Assembly (NCBI GenBank): GCA_001299455.1
Contig: CYUK01000003.1
Coordinates: forward strand, 1,054,001-1,118,000
From: Clostridiales bacterium SIT11
GTDB taxonomy: Bacteria; Bacillota; Clostridia; Tissierellales; Peptoniphilaceae
DNA length: 64,000 nt
Direction of reading: 5' to 3'
Shown here: one piece after another, positions 9,620 through 17,511 of the stretch
How positions within the stretch are numbered: the stretch's first letter is position 1
How the letters are laid out: each line of letters starts with the position of its first letter
Program-made: the position numbers and the translations under genes
Notes under the pieces: generated by a model
Told to the model about the DNA's origin: nothing
The model's database searches: none
The model's input: only the letters and a program-made list of their open reading frames with translations

Positions 9620-11020
9620 ATGATTCAAGAAATTCGTTACTTATGTAGAAAATATACAGATTTATCCCAGGAGGACATTGAAAAGCTGGTGGATTGTAGC
9701 CAATGGCTCCACTTAGCTGGGGAAGTCCACCAGGGAGATATTTTTATTGACTGTAAGACCAGGGACCCGGACAAGGCCATTGTGGTGGCAGAAATAAGGG
9801 GAGAAGACTCTCCTTATGAGGAGACAGTAGTAGGAAAATTTGCCCTAAAAGACCGGGAACCAGCAGTCTTAAGAACCCTACATACGGGAGAAAAAACCTT
9901 TCATTTAGACGGCCTTAATCAAGAGGGAAGGTCTATTTTTCAAACCACTACAGCTATTCGAAATAAGGGGAAGGTCATAGGAGTTTTAGTTATTGAGAAA
10001 GCTCTGGGGCCAGAAGATGCTCATGAAGAAAAGAAGGAAGGCTTAAAAAATCCCAAAGGAGAAAAAAACGAGAACCTCATCCCCTTGGTGGATGAATTTT
10101 CCAAGGATGGGTTTTTAATCTTTGATTTAGAGGGAAGGTTAATCTATGAAAACCTGGCGGCAGAAAAGCTTTACAAGCACCTGGGTTACCAGCAATCCAT
10201 TCAAGGAATGAATTTTGAAAATCTTTCTTTTGGGGATGTTCATTTTAGGGACCTGTTGGAGACGGACTTTCTAGAGACTCAAGATCTGGCCCTAGGACAA
10301 AATTATTATACCATCAAGTATTCCAGGCTCTTAGAAGAGGAGAAAATCATCATGGTTATCCAGGACACCACCCTCTTGAAAAGGCAAAAGGAAGCCTTAG
10401 AGGCCAAGTCCACCCTCTTAAAAGAAGTCCACAACCGGGTTAAAAACAACCTCAAGACCATTGTCTCTCTTTTAAACCTCCAGGCCAGGGTAGCTGGCGA
10501 TTCCAGGGTGAAAAAGGCTTTTCGAGAGAGTACCAACCGGATTCTTTCCATAGCGGCCATCCATGAAATCCTGGCCCGGGAGCCGGAAGACCAGGTGGAC
10601 CTAAAGGAAGTCATCCACAAACTCTTATTTTCTTCAAATTATTTTGGGATAGAAGACCAAAGGGTGGAGGAAGTGCAAATTTACGGGGAGGGAATTCAAG
10701 TTCCCTCGAGCAAGGCCAGTAGCCTGTCTATGATTATTAATGAGCTGGTGGCCAATGCCTATGAACACGCCTTTAGCAAGGGAGACCGGGGAATTATTCA
10801 AATCCACCTCCAGGAAGAAGAGGGCCAGGCCCTCATTACAGTTGAAGATAATGGTCGGGGCTTTCAAATAAACCAGGTGAAAAAAACAGCCTTTGGCCTA
10901 GACTTGGTTCAAAATTTGACAGAAAAAAACCTCAAGGGAAGGGTGAAAATCACCTCAAAGAAGGGAAAAACCAAGATTAGCCTTTCCTTCCCCTTAGAAG
11001 ACAAGGGGCCTGTGATTTAA
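9620..11020 (+). CDS. Sensor histidine kinase, HisKA_2 type (PdtaS/EutW-like)
   Basis: The 466-residue protein lacks membrane segments and appears cytosolic. Residues 1-130 resemble the GAF-like H_kinase_N sensor, 150-260 a PAS-like domain, and then HisKA_2 with phosphoacceptor His271 in EVHNRVKNNLKTIVSLLNLQ. The C-terminal ATPase has the N-box NELVANAYEHAF and DNGRGF. This class usually phosphorylates ANTAR-domain response regulators that act as RNA antiterminators. No such partner is visible in this window. A TATAAT element at 9570-9575 precedes it. The signal is unknown. Confidence 0.85.
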   Translation: MIQEIRYLCRKYTDLSQEDIEKLVDCSQWLHLAGEVHQGDIFIDCKTRDPDKAIVVAEIRGEDSPYEETVVGKFALKDREPAVLRTLHTGEKTFHLDGLNQEGRSIFQTTTAIRNKGKVIGVLVIEKALGPEDAHEEKKEGLKNPKGEKNENLIPLVDEFSKDGFLIFDLEGRLIYENLAAEKLYKHLGYQQSIQGMNFENLSFGDVHFRDLLETDFLETQDLALGQNYYTIKYSRLLEEEKIIMVIQDTTLLKRQKEALEAKSTLLKEVHNRVKNNLKTIVSLLNLQARVAGDSRVKKAFRESTNRILSIAAIHEILAREPEDQVDLKEVIHKLLFSSNYFGIEDQRVEEVQIYGEGIQVPSSKASSLSMIINELVANAYEHAFSKGDRGIIQIHLQEEEGQALITVEDNGRGFQINQVKKTAFGLDLVQNLTEKNLKGRVKITSKKGKTKISLSFPLEDKGPVI

Positions 11021-11067
11021 GAAAAAAAGTGATAAAATAGAGGAAGATAAGAGAAAGGAGCAAAAAA

Positions 11068-12537
11068 ATGCCTTGCACAACCATACTTGTGGGGAAGAAA
11101 GCAAGTTTTGATGGGTCCACTTTAGTGGCCCGGAACGAAGACTGCCCCCAAGGACAATATAATCCAAAACGCCTGGCCCTTGTAAAAAAAGAAGAGGTCA
11201 AGGCCCACTACCAAGCCGTCCTGTCCCAGCTAGATATAAAAATAGATCGAGATCCCCTGACCTATTCCTATACCCCCAACAGTGATTTAAGGGAAGGAAT
11301 TTGGGGGTGTTATGGAGTCAATGAAAAAAATGTCTCCATGACAGCCACAGAAACCATTACCTCCAACGAAAGAGTCTTGTCAGCAGACCCCCTCCTTAAG
11401 GCGGAAAATGAAGGAGAAAAGCCCCAAGGCCTAGGAGAAGAAGACATGGTGAGCCTCTGCCTCCCCTACATTCAATCGGCGAGAGATGGGGTCCTATGGC
11501 TGGGCCAACTCTTGGAAGAACATGGAACCTATGAAATGAACGGGATTGCCTTCCAAGACCAGGAAGAAATTTGGTGGCTGGAAACCCTAGGTGGCCACCA
11601 CTGGATGGCCAAGAGAGTGCCAGACGAAGCCTATGTTATTATGCCCAACCAACTGGGAATTGACTCCTTTGACTTCCAAGATGCCTATGGAAAAAAAGAA
11701 GGCCACTTGTGCTCTCAAGACTTGAAGGATTTTGTGGAAAAAAACCACCTGGACCTCCGAATGGACCGGGAAGAAGTCTTTAACCCCCGCTGGGCCTTTG
11801 GGTCCCACACAGATGCCGACCACAGCTACAATACGCCTAGGGCCTGGGTCCTCCTCCGCTGCTTTAATCCCAAGACCTATTCCTGGGAGGGAGAAAGGGC
11901 AGACTTTGGGCCGGAAGATGATGACCTCCCCTGGAGTCTGGTGCCTGAACGGAAGATTACAGTTGAAGACATTAAGTGGGCCCTGTCCAACCACTACCAA
12001 GGGACCCCCTATGACCCCTACCAAAGGACTGGAGACCCTTCCTCAAAAAAGAAATACCGGCCTATTGGGATTAACAGGACCAATGTCCTAGGCCTAGTCC
12101 AAATTCGTCCAGACCTGCCGGAAGAAATTAAGCCCCTCCACTGGCTGGCCTTTGCTTCCAATGTCTTTAATGCCCTAGTCCCCTTCTACACCTGCGTTGA
12201 GGACTTTCCAGCCTATGTCAATAAGCCAGTCTTAAAACCCAGTACCGACAGCTTTTACTGGGTCAACCGCCTTATTGGGGCCCTGGCAGACCCCCATATC
12301 AAGGACTGTCAAATTGATATTGACCGCTACCAAGACAAGGTCCATGGCCGGACTTTAGAAATCATTAAAAGGACCGATGCCGCCATTTTAGCCGGTGGGT
12401 CTTGTAAGGAATTGGCAACAAGGGCCAACCAAGAAATAGCAGACTTTGTAGAGGAGGAAAGCCTAAAACTTTTAGACCAAGTCCTCTTTAAGGCCAGTAA
12501 TGCCATGACCAACTCCTTTTCTAGGTCCGACGCCTAG
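11068..12537 (+). CDS. C69 family dipeptidase (PepD-like)
   Basis: The 489-residue protein starts MPCTTILVGKKASFDGSTLVARNEDC, as in C69 Ntn-hydrolase dipeptidases where a Cys near the N-terminus is the nucleophile (Cys3 here). It likely hydrolyses a broad range of dipeptides in the cytosol; there is no signal peptide. Length matches Lactobacillus PepDA-type enzymes. It lies 47 bp downstream of the kinase with RBS GAAAGGAG and ends at a strong terminator, so it may be cotranscribed with the kinase. Confidence 0.92.
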   Translation: MPCTTILVGKKASFDGSTLVARNEDCPQGQYNPKRLALVKKEEVKAHYQAVLSQLDIKIDRDPLTYSYTPNSDLREGIWGCYGVNEKNVSMTATETITSNERVLSADPLLKAENEGEKPQGLGEEDMVSLCLPYIQSARDGVLWLGQLLEEHGTYEMNGIAFQDQEEIWWLETLGGHHWMAKRVPDEAYVIMPNQLGIDSFDFQDAYGKKEGHLCSQDLKDFVEKNHLDLRMDREEVFNPRWAFGSHTDADHSYNTPRAWVLLRCFNPKTYSWEGERADFGPEDDDLPWSLVPERKITVEDIKWALSNHYQGTPYDPYQRTGDPSSKKKYRPIGINRTNVLGLVQIRPDLPEEIKPLHWLAFASNVFNALVPFYTCVEDFPAYVNKPVLKPSTDSFYWVNRLIGALADPHIKDCQIDIDRYQDKVHGRTLEIIKRTDAAILAGGSCKELATRANQEIADFVEEESLKLLDQVLFKASNAMTNSFSRSDA

Positions 12538-12558
12538 AGATAGGAAAGATGAAAGGAG

Positions 12559-12593
12559 GCTAGATCAGGTCTTGGACCTGGTCTAGCTTTTTT
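12559..12593 (+). terminator. Strong Rho-independent terminator after dipeptidase
   Basis: A 13-bp stem (GCTAGATCAGGTC with GACCTGGTCTAGC, one G-U pair) closes a TTG loop and is followed by TTTTTT. It isolates the parAB operon from upstream transcription. Confidence 0.92.
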
Positions 12594-12719
12594 GTAGGAA
12601 AATAAGGGTCTAAAAACCTAAATCTCTTAAAAAACTTTCCTTTTTCTAGATAAGGGACCGAGACGCTACAAAAATTTTCCTAAATCTGCTATCATTAGTT
12701 TAGAGGAAGTGAGGAAAAG

Positions 12720-13484
12720 ATGAAGCAAATAATCACTGTTTTTAACCAAAAAGGTGGAGTGGGTAAGACCACCACTGTTATCAACCTAAGTGCTGCCCTG
12801 GCCTTAAAGGGAAAAAAGGTTTTAGTGGTGGATATAGACCCCCAGGCCAACACCACTTCGGGCCTGGGCCTGGACAAGGATGTGGCCAAAAGTGTCTACC
12901 CCCTTTTAAGGGGAGAGGGCCCATGGACAGACTATGTCCGCAAGACCAAGATTGAAAATCTAGACCTTCTAGGGTCCCATGGGGACGTGGCTGGCCTGGA
13001 AATGGACCTGGCCCTGGCAGGAGACTGGCAATTCCGCCTAAAGGAGGCCCTGGCCCCTGTAGAGGACTATGACTTTATTTTTATTGACTCCCCTCCATCC
13101 CTGGGAATCCTGTCCCTTATGGGCCTCATTGCTTCCAATGAAATTCTCCTTCCCATCCAATGCGAATACTATGCCCTGGAAGGGGTGGCCCACCTATTTG
13201 AGACCATCCAACTAGTCCGGGAGACCTACAACCAGGATTTAAACTTAAATGGCGTGGTCATGACCATGTACGATGGACGGACCAACTTGTCTACCCAGGT
13301 GGTGGAAAATGTCAAGGACTACTTTAATACTTTAGTTTACAAAACCACCATTCCTAGGAATATTAAGTTGGCAGAGGCCCCCTCCTATGGCCAGGATATT
13401 TTTTCCTATGCCCCCAAAAGCGCTGGAGCCAAGGCCTATGAAAGTTTAGCGGAAGAAATCTTGAAGGGAGTTGACCAGTCATGA
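12720..13484 (+). CDS. parA: Chromosome-partitioning ATPase ParA/Soj
   Basis: The 254-residue protein has the deviant Walker A KGGVGKTT at residues 11-18, VVDIDPQANTTSGLG, and Walker B FIFIDSPPSLG. ParA binds DNA nonspecifically as an ATP dimer and is displaced by ParB-parS to move origins; it also modulates DnaA in Bacillus. The start at 12720 follows GAGGAAAAG. It overlaps parB by 4 bases. parS sites lie about 3.3 kb upstream. Confidence 0.96.
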   Translation: MKQIITVFNQKGGVGKTTTVINLSAALALKGKKVLVVDIDPQANTTSGLGLDKDVAKSVYPLLRGEGPWTDYVRKTKIENLDLLGSHGDVAGLEMDLALAGDWQFRLKEALAPVEDYDFIFIDSPPSLGILSLMGLIASNEILLPIQCEYYALEGVAHLFETIQLVRETYNQDLNLNGVVMTMYDGRTNLSTQVVENVKDYFNTLVYKTTIPRNIKLAEAPSYGQDIFSYAPKSAGAKAYESLAEEILKGVDQS

Positions 13485-14335
13485 GCATGGGAAGAGGTTT
13501 AGATAGTTTTTTCAAAGATGCCCAGCAGGTACAGACGATTTTAGAAAACAAGGAAGAAGCTGGCAAGACTTTAAAGGTCAGCCAAATTAAGGCCAATCCT
13601 GACCAGGCCAGGAAGGTCTTTAAGGAAGAAGACTTGAAGGCTCTGGCCCAGTCCATTGAGGACCACGGCATCCTCCAACCCCTCCTGGTTCGTAAGGTCA
13701 AGGACCACTACCAAATTATTGCCGGAGAACGCCGGTTTCGGGCAGCCAAGCTAGCCGGTCTTAAGGAAGTTCCCGTCCTCATTAAGGACCTGTTTGAAGA
13801 GGATGCGGCCACCGTCAGCTTGATTGAAAACATCCAAAGGGAAGACCTAAACCCCATCGAAGAGGCCCTGGCCTTCCAGGAAATGATGAAGACCTACCAA
13901 TTGACCCAGGAAGACCTGGCTAAGGCTTTGTCCAAAAGTCGGTCCAGTATTGCCAATATCCTCCGCCTTTTAAAGTTGGAAGAAGAAGTCCAGGACTATT
14001 TAAGGGAAGGAAAACTTTCCTTTAGCCACGGTCGCCTCCTCTTAAAAATCAAGGACCCAAAGGCCCAGGTGAAAAAGGCCAGGGAAATTGTGGCCCAGGG
14101 GACCAGCATCCTAGAAGCGGAAAAGAGCCTGGAAAAGACAAAAAATAAGAAGAAATCGGCCCGGAAGGACCCCTATCTCCAGGACATTGAAGACCGCCTG
14201 AGCCTGTCCTTAGGGACAAAGGTGGAAGTGATGAACAGAGGGAAAGTCAAGAAAATCCAAATTGAATACTATTCAGATGAAGACTTGACTAGATTATTAG
14301 AAGAAATTACAGGAGAAAATATTGATGGAATATAA
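13481..14335 (+). CDS. parB: Chromosome-partitioning protein ParB/Spo0J
   Basis: The 284-residue protein has the N-terminal CTPase/sulfiredoxin-like domain with IIAGERRFRAAKLAG (the C-motif and GERR region near 80-92), the helix-turn-helix LTQEDLAKALSKSRSSIANILRLLKL (about 145-170) and a C-terminal dimerisation domain. It binds the parS sites at 9213 and 9507. Translation is coupled to parA. It overlaps the next gene by 14 bases. Confidence 0.96.
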   Translation: MSMGRGLDSFFKDAQQVQTILENKEEAGKTLKVSQIKANPDQARKVFKEEDLKALAQSIEDHGILQPLLVRKVKDHYQIIAGERRFRAAKLAGLKEVPVLIKDLFEEDAATVSLIENIQREDLNPIEEALAFQEMMKTYQLTQEDLAKALSKSRSSIANILRLLKLEEEVQDYLREGKLSFSHGRLLLKIKDPKAQVKKAREIVAQGTSILEAEKSLEKTKNKKKSARKDPYLQDIEDRLSLSLGTKVEVMNRGKVKKIQIEYYSDEDLTRLLEEITGENIDGI

Positions 14336-15200
14336 ATTTTTTATTGTAGATGCCTTTACCAACAAGGCTTACCAGGGCAACCCGGCAGGCATTGTCATTG
14401 ACCAAGGAGAATTGCAAGAGGAAGACTGCCTAAAGATTGCCAGGGAACTGAAGATGTCTGAAACAGCCTTTATTGAGCGCCTGGACAAGGACGATTACCG
14501 GATTCGTTACTTCACTCCTGTAGAGGAGGTGGACCTTTGTGGTCATGCCACCATTGCCAGCTTCTATCTTTTGGCCTCCTACCAGTATATTGAAGGCCTT
14601 GAAGAAGGGACTAAGCAAGTCCTGGCCCGGACCAAGGCCGGCAACCTTCCCATCTTTTTGGACTATAAGAGGGAGAAAATTGACAAGGTCACCATGGTCC
14701 AAGCAAGGCCTGAAGAAGGAGGCTTTGTTCGAGACTTAGAAAAAATTGGCCCCCTCTTTGGGATTTCTCCAGAAGACCTGGGCTTTGAAGGCCTAGAAGC
14801 AGAGAAGATTTCCACAGGGATTATGGACCTGATGCTCCCCTTGAAAAACCGGCAAGCCTTGGAAAAACTCCAGGCAGACAGGGAAAAGATTATTGCCTTT
14901 TCCAAGGAAGAGGAAGTTTATTCCATCCACGCCTTTACCCTGGATGGGGACTGGGTTTACCAAAGAAACTTTTCTCCCATCCTAGGAATTGACGAAGAAG
15001 CAGCCACCGGAACTTCCACAGGAGCCCTTTTCCACTACCTGGCCAAGCATAGGGGCCTAGAGGACCTCCAAGCCAAGCAGGGTCTGGAAATGGGCAGGGA
15101 ATCCAAACTCTACGCCTCCTATAGGGAGGTCAAGGGAGAAAAACGGATCACCGTAGGAGGCCAGGCAGCCATTGTCGGGGAGGGAGTCCTCCATGTCTAA
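14322..15200 (+). CDS. PhzF family isomerase/epimerase-like protein
   Basis: The 292-residue protein shows PhzF motifs: FIVDAFTNKAYQGNPAGIV at the N-terminus, a conserved Glu (MSETAFIE), VDLCGHATIASFYLL and the second-half EEAATGTSTGALFHYL. PhzF-fold enzymes act on small carboxylic acids by acid-base catalysis without metal; the substrate here is unknown. Its start lies inside the parB 3' end, so it is translated from the same mRNA, which probably reflects gene packing and not a segregation role. Confidence 0.88.
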   Translation: MMEYKFFIVDAFTNKAYQGNPAGIVIDQGELQEEDCLKIARELKMSETAFIERLDKDDYRIRYFTPVEEVDLCGHATIASFYLLASYQYIEGLEEGTKQVLARTKAGNLPIFLDYKREKIDKVTMVQARPEEGGFVRDLEKIGPLFGISPEDLGFEGLEAEKISTGIMDLMLPLKNRQALEKLQADREKIIAFSKEEEVYSIHAFTLDGDWVYQRNFSPILGIDEEAATGTSTGALFHYLAKHRGLEDLQAKQGLEMGRESKLYASYREVKGEKRITVGGQAAIVGEGVLHV

Positions 15201-15792
15201 GCTCCTTAACTATTCATTAGAAGACTTTATAGAAAAGACAAGGGACACCAGCTCCTATCCTGGAGGAGGGGCCCTGGCAAGCCTGACAGCCTCCCTGGCT
15301 GGGGCCCTAATGGTCATGGTTAACGGCCTTTCCAAGGGCCAGTGTCTGGAGGATTTAAAATCTCTGGAAGACTTGATTGAGGCAGCTAAAGAAAATATTG
15401 AGGCAGATGCCCATGCCTTTTCTGGCGTCCTAGAGGCCGGCAAGCTCCCCAGGGAGACAGAAGCCCAGGAAAGAGCCTACCAAGAAGCCCTAAGAAAGGG
15501 CTATATCCGGGCCATTGAAGTTCCCCTAAAGACCTGCCAAGTGGCTCTTGAATTTTTAAAAGTCCAAGAAACCATGGTTAAAAAGGCCAGCACCTATGGC
15601 CTGCCAGACCTCTATGTGGCTGCCAGCCTGGCCCTGGCAAGCTTAGAAGGAGCCTCCTTTATGGTGGACTGCAACCTCCCCTTTTTAAAGGACCTGGAAA
15701 AAAGAAGGGCCTATGAAGAAGAAAAAAAGGCCCTCCTAGACCAGGGAAGGGCCTTGAAAGAAAAAATCCTGACTTCCAAAGAAAGAGCCTGA
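15193..15792 (+). CDS. Cyclodeaminase/cyclohydrolase family protein (FTCD C-terminal-like)
   Basis: The 199-residue helical protein resembles the formiminotetrahydrofolate cyclodeaminase domain, with the N-terminal signature DTSSYPGGGALASLTASLAGAL and the small-residue-rich C-terminal helix SLALASLEGASFMVDCN. Such enzymes convert formimino- or methenyl-THF. I choose ATG 15193 (GGGAGGG RBS at 15178-15185) over TTG 15172. It overlaps the PhzF gene by 8 bases. No histidine or glycine degradation genes adjoin, so the exact folate reaction is unresolved. Confidence 0.85.
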   Translation: MSKLLNYSLEDFIEKTRDTSSYPGGGALASLTASLAGALMVMVNGLSKGQCLEDLKSLEDLIEAAKENIEADAHAFSGVLEAGKLPRETEAQERAYQEALRKGYIRAIEVPLKTCQVALEFLKVQETMVKKASTYGLPDLYVAASLALASLEGASFMVDCNLPFLKDLEKRRAYEEEKKALLDQGRALKEKILTSKERA

Positions 15793-15838
15793 ACTAGGTT
15801 TGAAAATCAGGATAAGATATTCCATATTTTATAGAAGG

Positions 15839-15860
15839 AAAAGACCTCCCAGTGGTCTTT
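15839..15860 (+). terminator. Terminator after parAB operon
   Basis: A short stem AAGACC/GGTCTT around a TCCCAGT loop is followed by TTTTACTTTT. It precedes the promoter region of the M23 peptidase gene. Confidence 0.7.
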
Positions 15861-15890
15861 TTACTTTTAAGAAAAGGTCAAGTAAAGATT

Positions 15891-15907
15891 TGTAACAAAT
15901 ATGTAAT
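15891..15907 (+). promoter_or_regulatory. WalR-type direct-repeat box before M23 peptidase
   Basis: TGTAAC-N5-TGTAAT exactly fits the WalR/YycF consensus TGTWAH-N5-TGTWAH. It lies about 22 bp upstream of a candidate -10 (TATATT 15930-15935). Three further GTAAC repeats follow at about 15967-15993 (AGTAACAATTAGTAACAAAT). WalR controls cell-wall hydrolases in Firmicutes, and the next gene is one. The motif is seen; regulation is inferred. Confidence 0.7.
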
Positions 15908-16012
15908 AGAAATTTTCCTTTTTTTATGTTATATTAGTACCTGTTGCAATAAATAGTTACAAAAAAGTAACAATTAGTAACAAATTAGTAACATTAGAAA
16001 GAGGAATAAAGA

Positions 16013-17092
16013 TTGAAAAAATATATCGCTCTAGGCGCCATGGCCTTTACTATGATTTTCTCAATTTCAGGAAATAAAGTTTTCGCCCAAGGAGACCAAG
16101 GTGTCCAAGTACTTATTGATGAAAAACCTGTGGGGCTTGTGACTTCCAGGCAAGCAGCCCATAAAGCTTTAGAAAAGTTTTTAGACTTTCCGGCCCTAAA
16201 TGCCCGGATTGACAAGCAAGAGATTGCCTTTGAAAACCAAGTGGAAGTCAAGGCCTACAAGGGAACTGGCCAAGAAGTTTTAAGTGAAAAAGAACTTTAT
16301 ACCCACTTAAAAAACCTCAATAAAAAAATCAAGGTCAAGGCCAAGGGAACCTGGCAAGACCAGGCAGAAAAATATGGTCTGGACCTGAAAGACCTTTTAG
16401 CTGCCAACGAGGCAAAACTGACAGACCCCCTGCCGGAAGAAATCTTCCTTCCAACGATGGACATCCAATTAAAAGCCCTGTCCAAGGAAGAAGTAACCTA
16501 TCAAGAGGTGGTTTCCTACCAAGTCCGGGAAGTGGAAGATGAAAACTTACCCCAAGGAAAGAGGGAAGTCGTCCAAAAAGGGCAAAAGGGTCAAAGAGAA
16601 GTTAAGGCCAAGGTGGAACGCTTAAATGGAGAAAAGGTCCAACATATTATTGAAAGTGCCACTCTTTTAAAGGACCCTGTGGATGAAGTAGTCCATGTTG
16701 GGACAAAACAAGGAGCCTCCGGTTCTTTTATGGTTCCCACCCAAGGCCGGCTGAGCTCCCCCTTTGGACCTCGCTGGGGTCGGTTTCACCGGGGAATTGA
16801 CTTGGCCTGTCCTGTAGGAACACCAGTGGTGGCTGCAGATGGAGGCACCATCACTCGAGCCAGAACTAACGCTGGATCCTATGGAAACTACATTGATGTA
16901 GACCATGGAAATGGCTATACCACCCGCTATGCCCACCTAAGCCAGATTGAAGTCCAAGTAGGACAAGAAGTGGCCAAGGGACAAGAAATTGCCAAAAGTG
17001 GAAATACAGGGAGAAGTACAGGACCCCACCTACATTTTGAAGTATGTAATGGTGGAAAACTGGAAGATCCTCTGGGACATATTTCCTTATAA
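16013..17092 (+). CDS. Secreted M23 peptidoglycan endopeptidase with G5 domain
   Basis: The 359-residue protein has a signal peptide (about 1-25, ending VFAQG), a degenerate LysM-like segment (GTWQDQAEKYGLDLKDLLAANE, about 112-133), a G5 domain (about 155-240) and an M23 LytM-type peptidase. Zinc ligands are visible as His259 and Asp263 (HRGID) and His341 in GPHLHFEV; His308 (RYAHLS) and His339 are catalytic candidates. It should cleave peptidoglycan crossbridges outside the membrane. The start is TTG at 16013 after AGAGGA. An upstream WalR-like box suggests cell-wall stress control. Confidence 0.93.
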   Translation: MKKYIALGAMAFTMIFSISGNKVFAQGDQGVQVLIDEKPVGLVTSRQAAHKALEKFLDFPALNARIDKQEIAFENQVEVKAYKGTGQEVLSEKELYTHLKNLNKKIKVKAKGTWQDQAEKYGLDLKDLLAANEAKLTDPLPEEIFLPTMDIQLKALSKEEVTYQEVVSYQVREVEDENLPQGKREVVQKGQKGQREVKAKVERLNGEKVQHIIESATLLKDPVDEVVHVGTKQGASGSFMVPTQGRLSSPFGPRWGRFHRGIDLACPVGTPVVAADGGTITRARTNAGSYGNYIDVDHGNGYTTRYAHLSQIEVQVGQEVAKGQEIAKSGNTGRSTGPHLHFEVCNGGKLEDPLGHISL

Positions 17093-17257
17093 AAGAAGAA
17101 AAAAGATTGGGACCAGGAAGGTTACCAATCTTTTTCTATGGAGAAAGAGAATTTATTAATTAGACTATAAAGAAAGTGTAAAAAAAGAGTTTAAAAAATC
17201 TTGAATTAGGTATATGTAAAGAGAGCCCTAGATTTAGGGGACATAAGGAAAAACATA

Positions 17258-17289
17258 AAAAAAGAAGTACAAAAACGTACTTCTTTTTT
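17258..17289. terminator. Bidirectional terminator between M23 peptidase and tRNA-Arg
   Basis: A 13-bp perfect stem (AAAAAAGAAGTAC/GTACTTCTTTTTT) with an AAAAAC loop has A- and T-runs on opposite sides, so it can stop transcription from both the peptidase (+) and the tRNA (-). The rest of 17093-17340 holds only weak hairpins. Confidence 0.85.
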
Positions 17290-17339
17290 CTCGCAAACTT
17301 CTCTAGACCAAGGTCTCAGAAGAAGCCTTTAATAAAATT

Positions 17340-17414
17340 TGGTGAGCCTGAGAAGAATCGAACTCCCGCTTCAGCCTCCGGAGGGCTGCGCTCTATCCGC
17401 TGAGCTACAGGCTC
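17340..17414 (-). tRNA. tRNA-Arg (anticodon CCG)
   Basis: The minus strand folds as a full cloverleaf: acceptor GAGCCTG/CAGGCTC, D-arm GCTC/GAGC, anticodon stem CAGCC/GGCTG around loop CTCCGGA (anticodon CCG), and a T-arm with TTCGATT and G-U pairs. The 3' CCA is encoded. It reads CGG arginine codons, frequent in nearby genes. It lies alone between two plus-strand transcription units. Confidence 0.95.
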
Positions 17415-17425
17415 ATAATATAACT

Positions 17426-17454
17426 ATTATACTACAAGATAAGGAAAATGTAAA
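17426..17454 (-). promoter_or_regulatory. Promoter of tRNA-Arg
   Basis: On the minus strand, TTTACA (17449-17454) and TATAAT (17426-17431) are separated by 17 bases, and the -10 ends 12 bases before the mature tRNA 5' end. Confidence 0.75.
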
Positions 17455-17511
17455 AGCTTTTGAAGGAAAAACTTGTTTATGGAAGATAAAAATCCTTTCT
17501 AAGGAGGACGT

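Noticed and set aside
11587-12024. Long open frame on the minus strand opposite the dipeptidase
   Set aside because: It mirrors codon bias of the C69 gene, has no RBS and no recognisable product.
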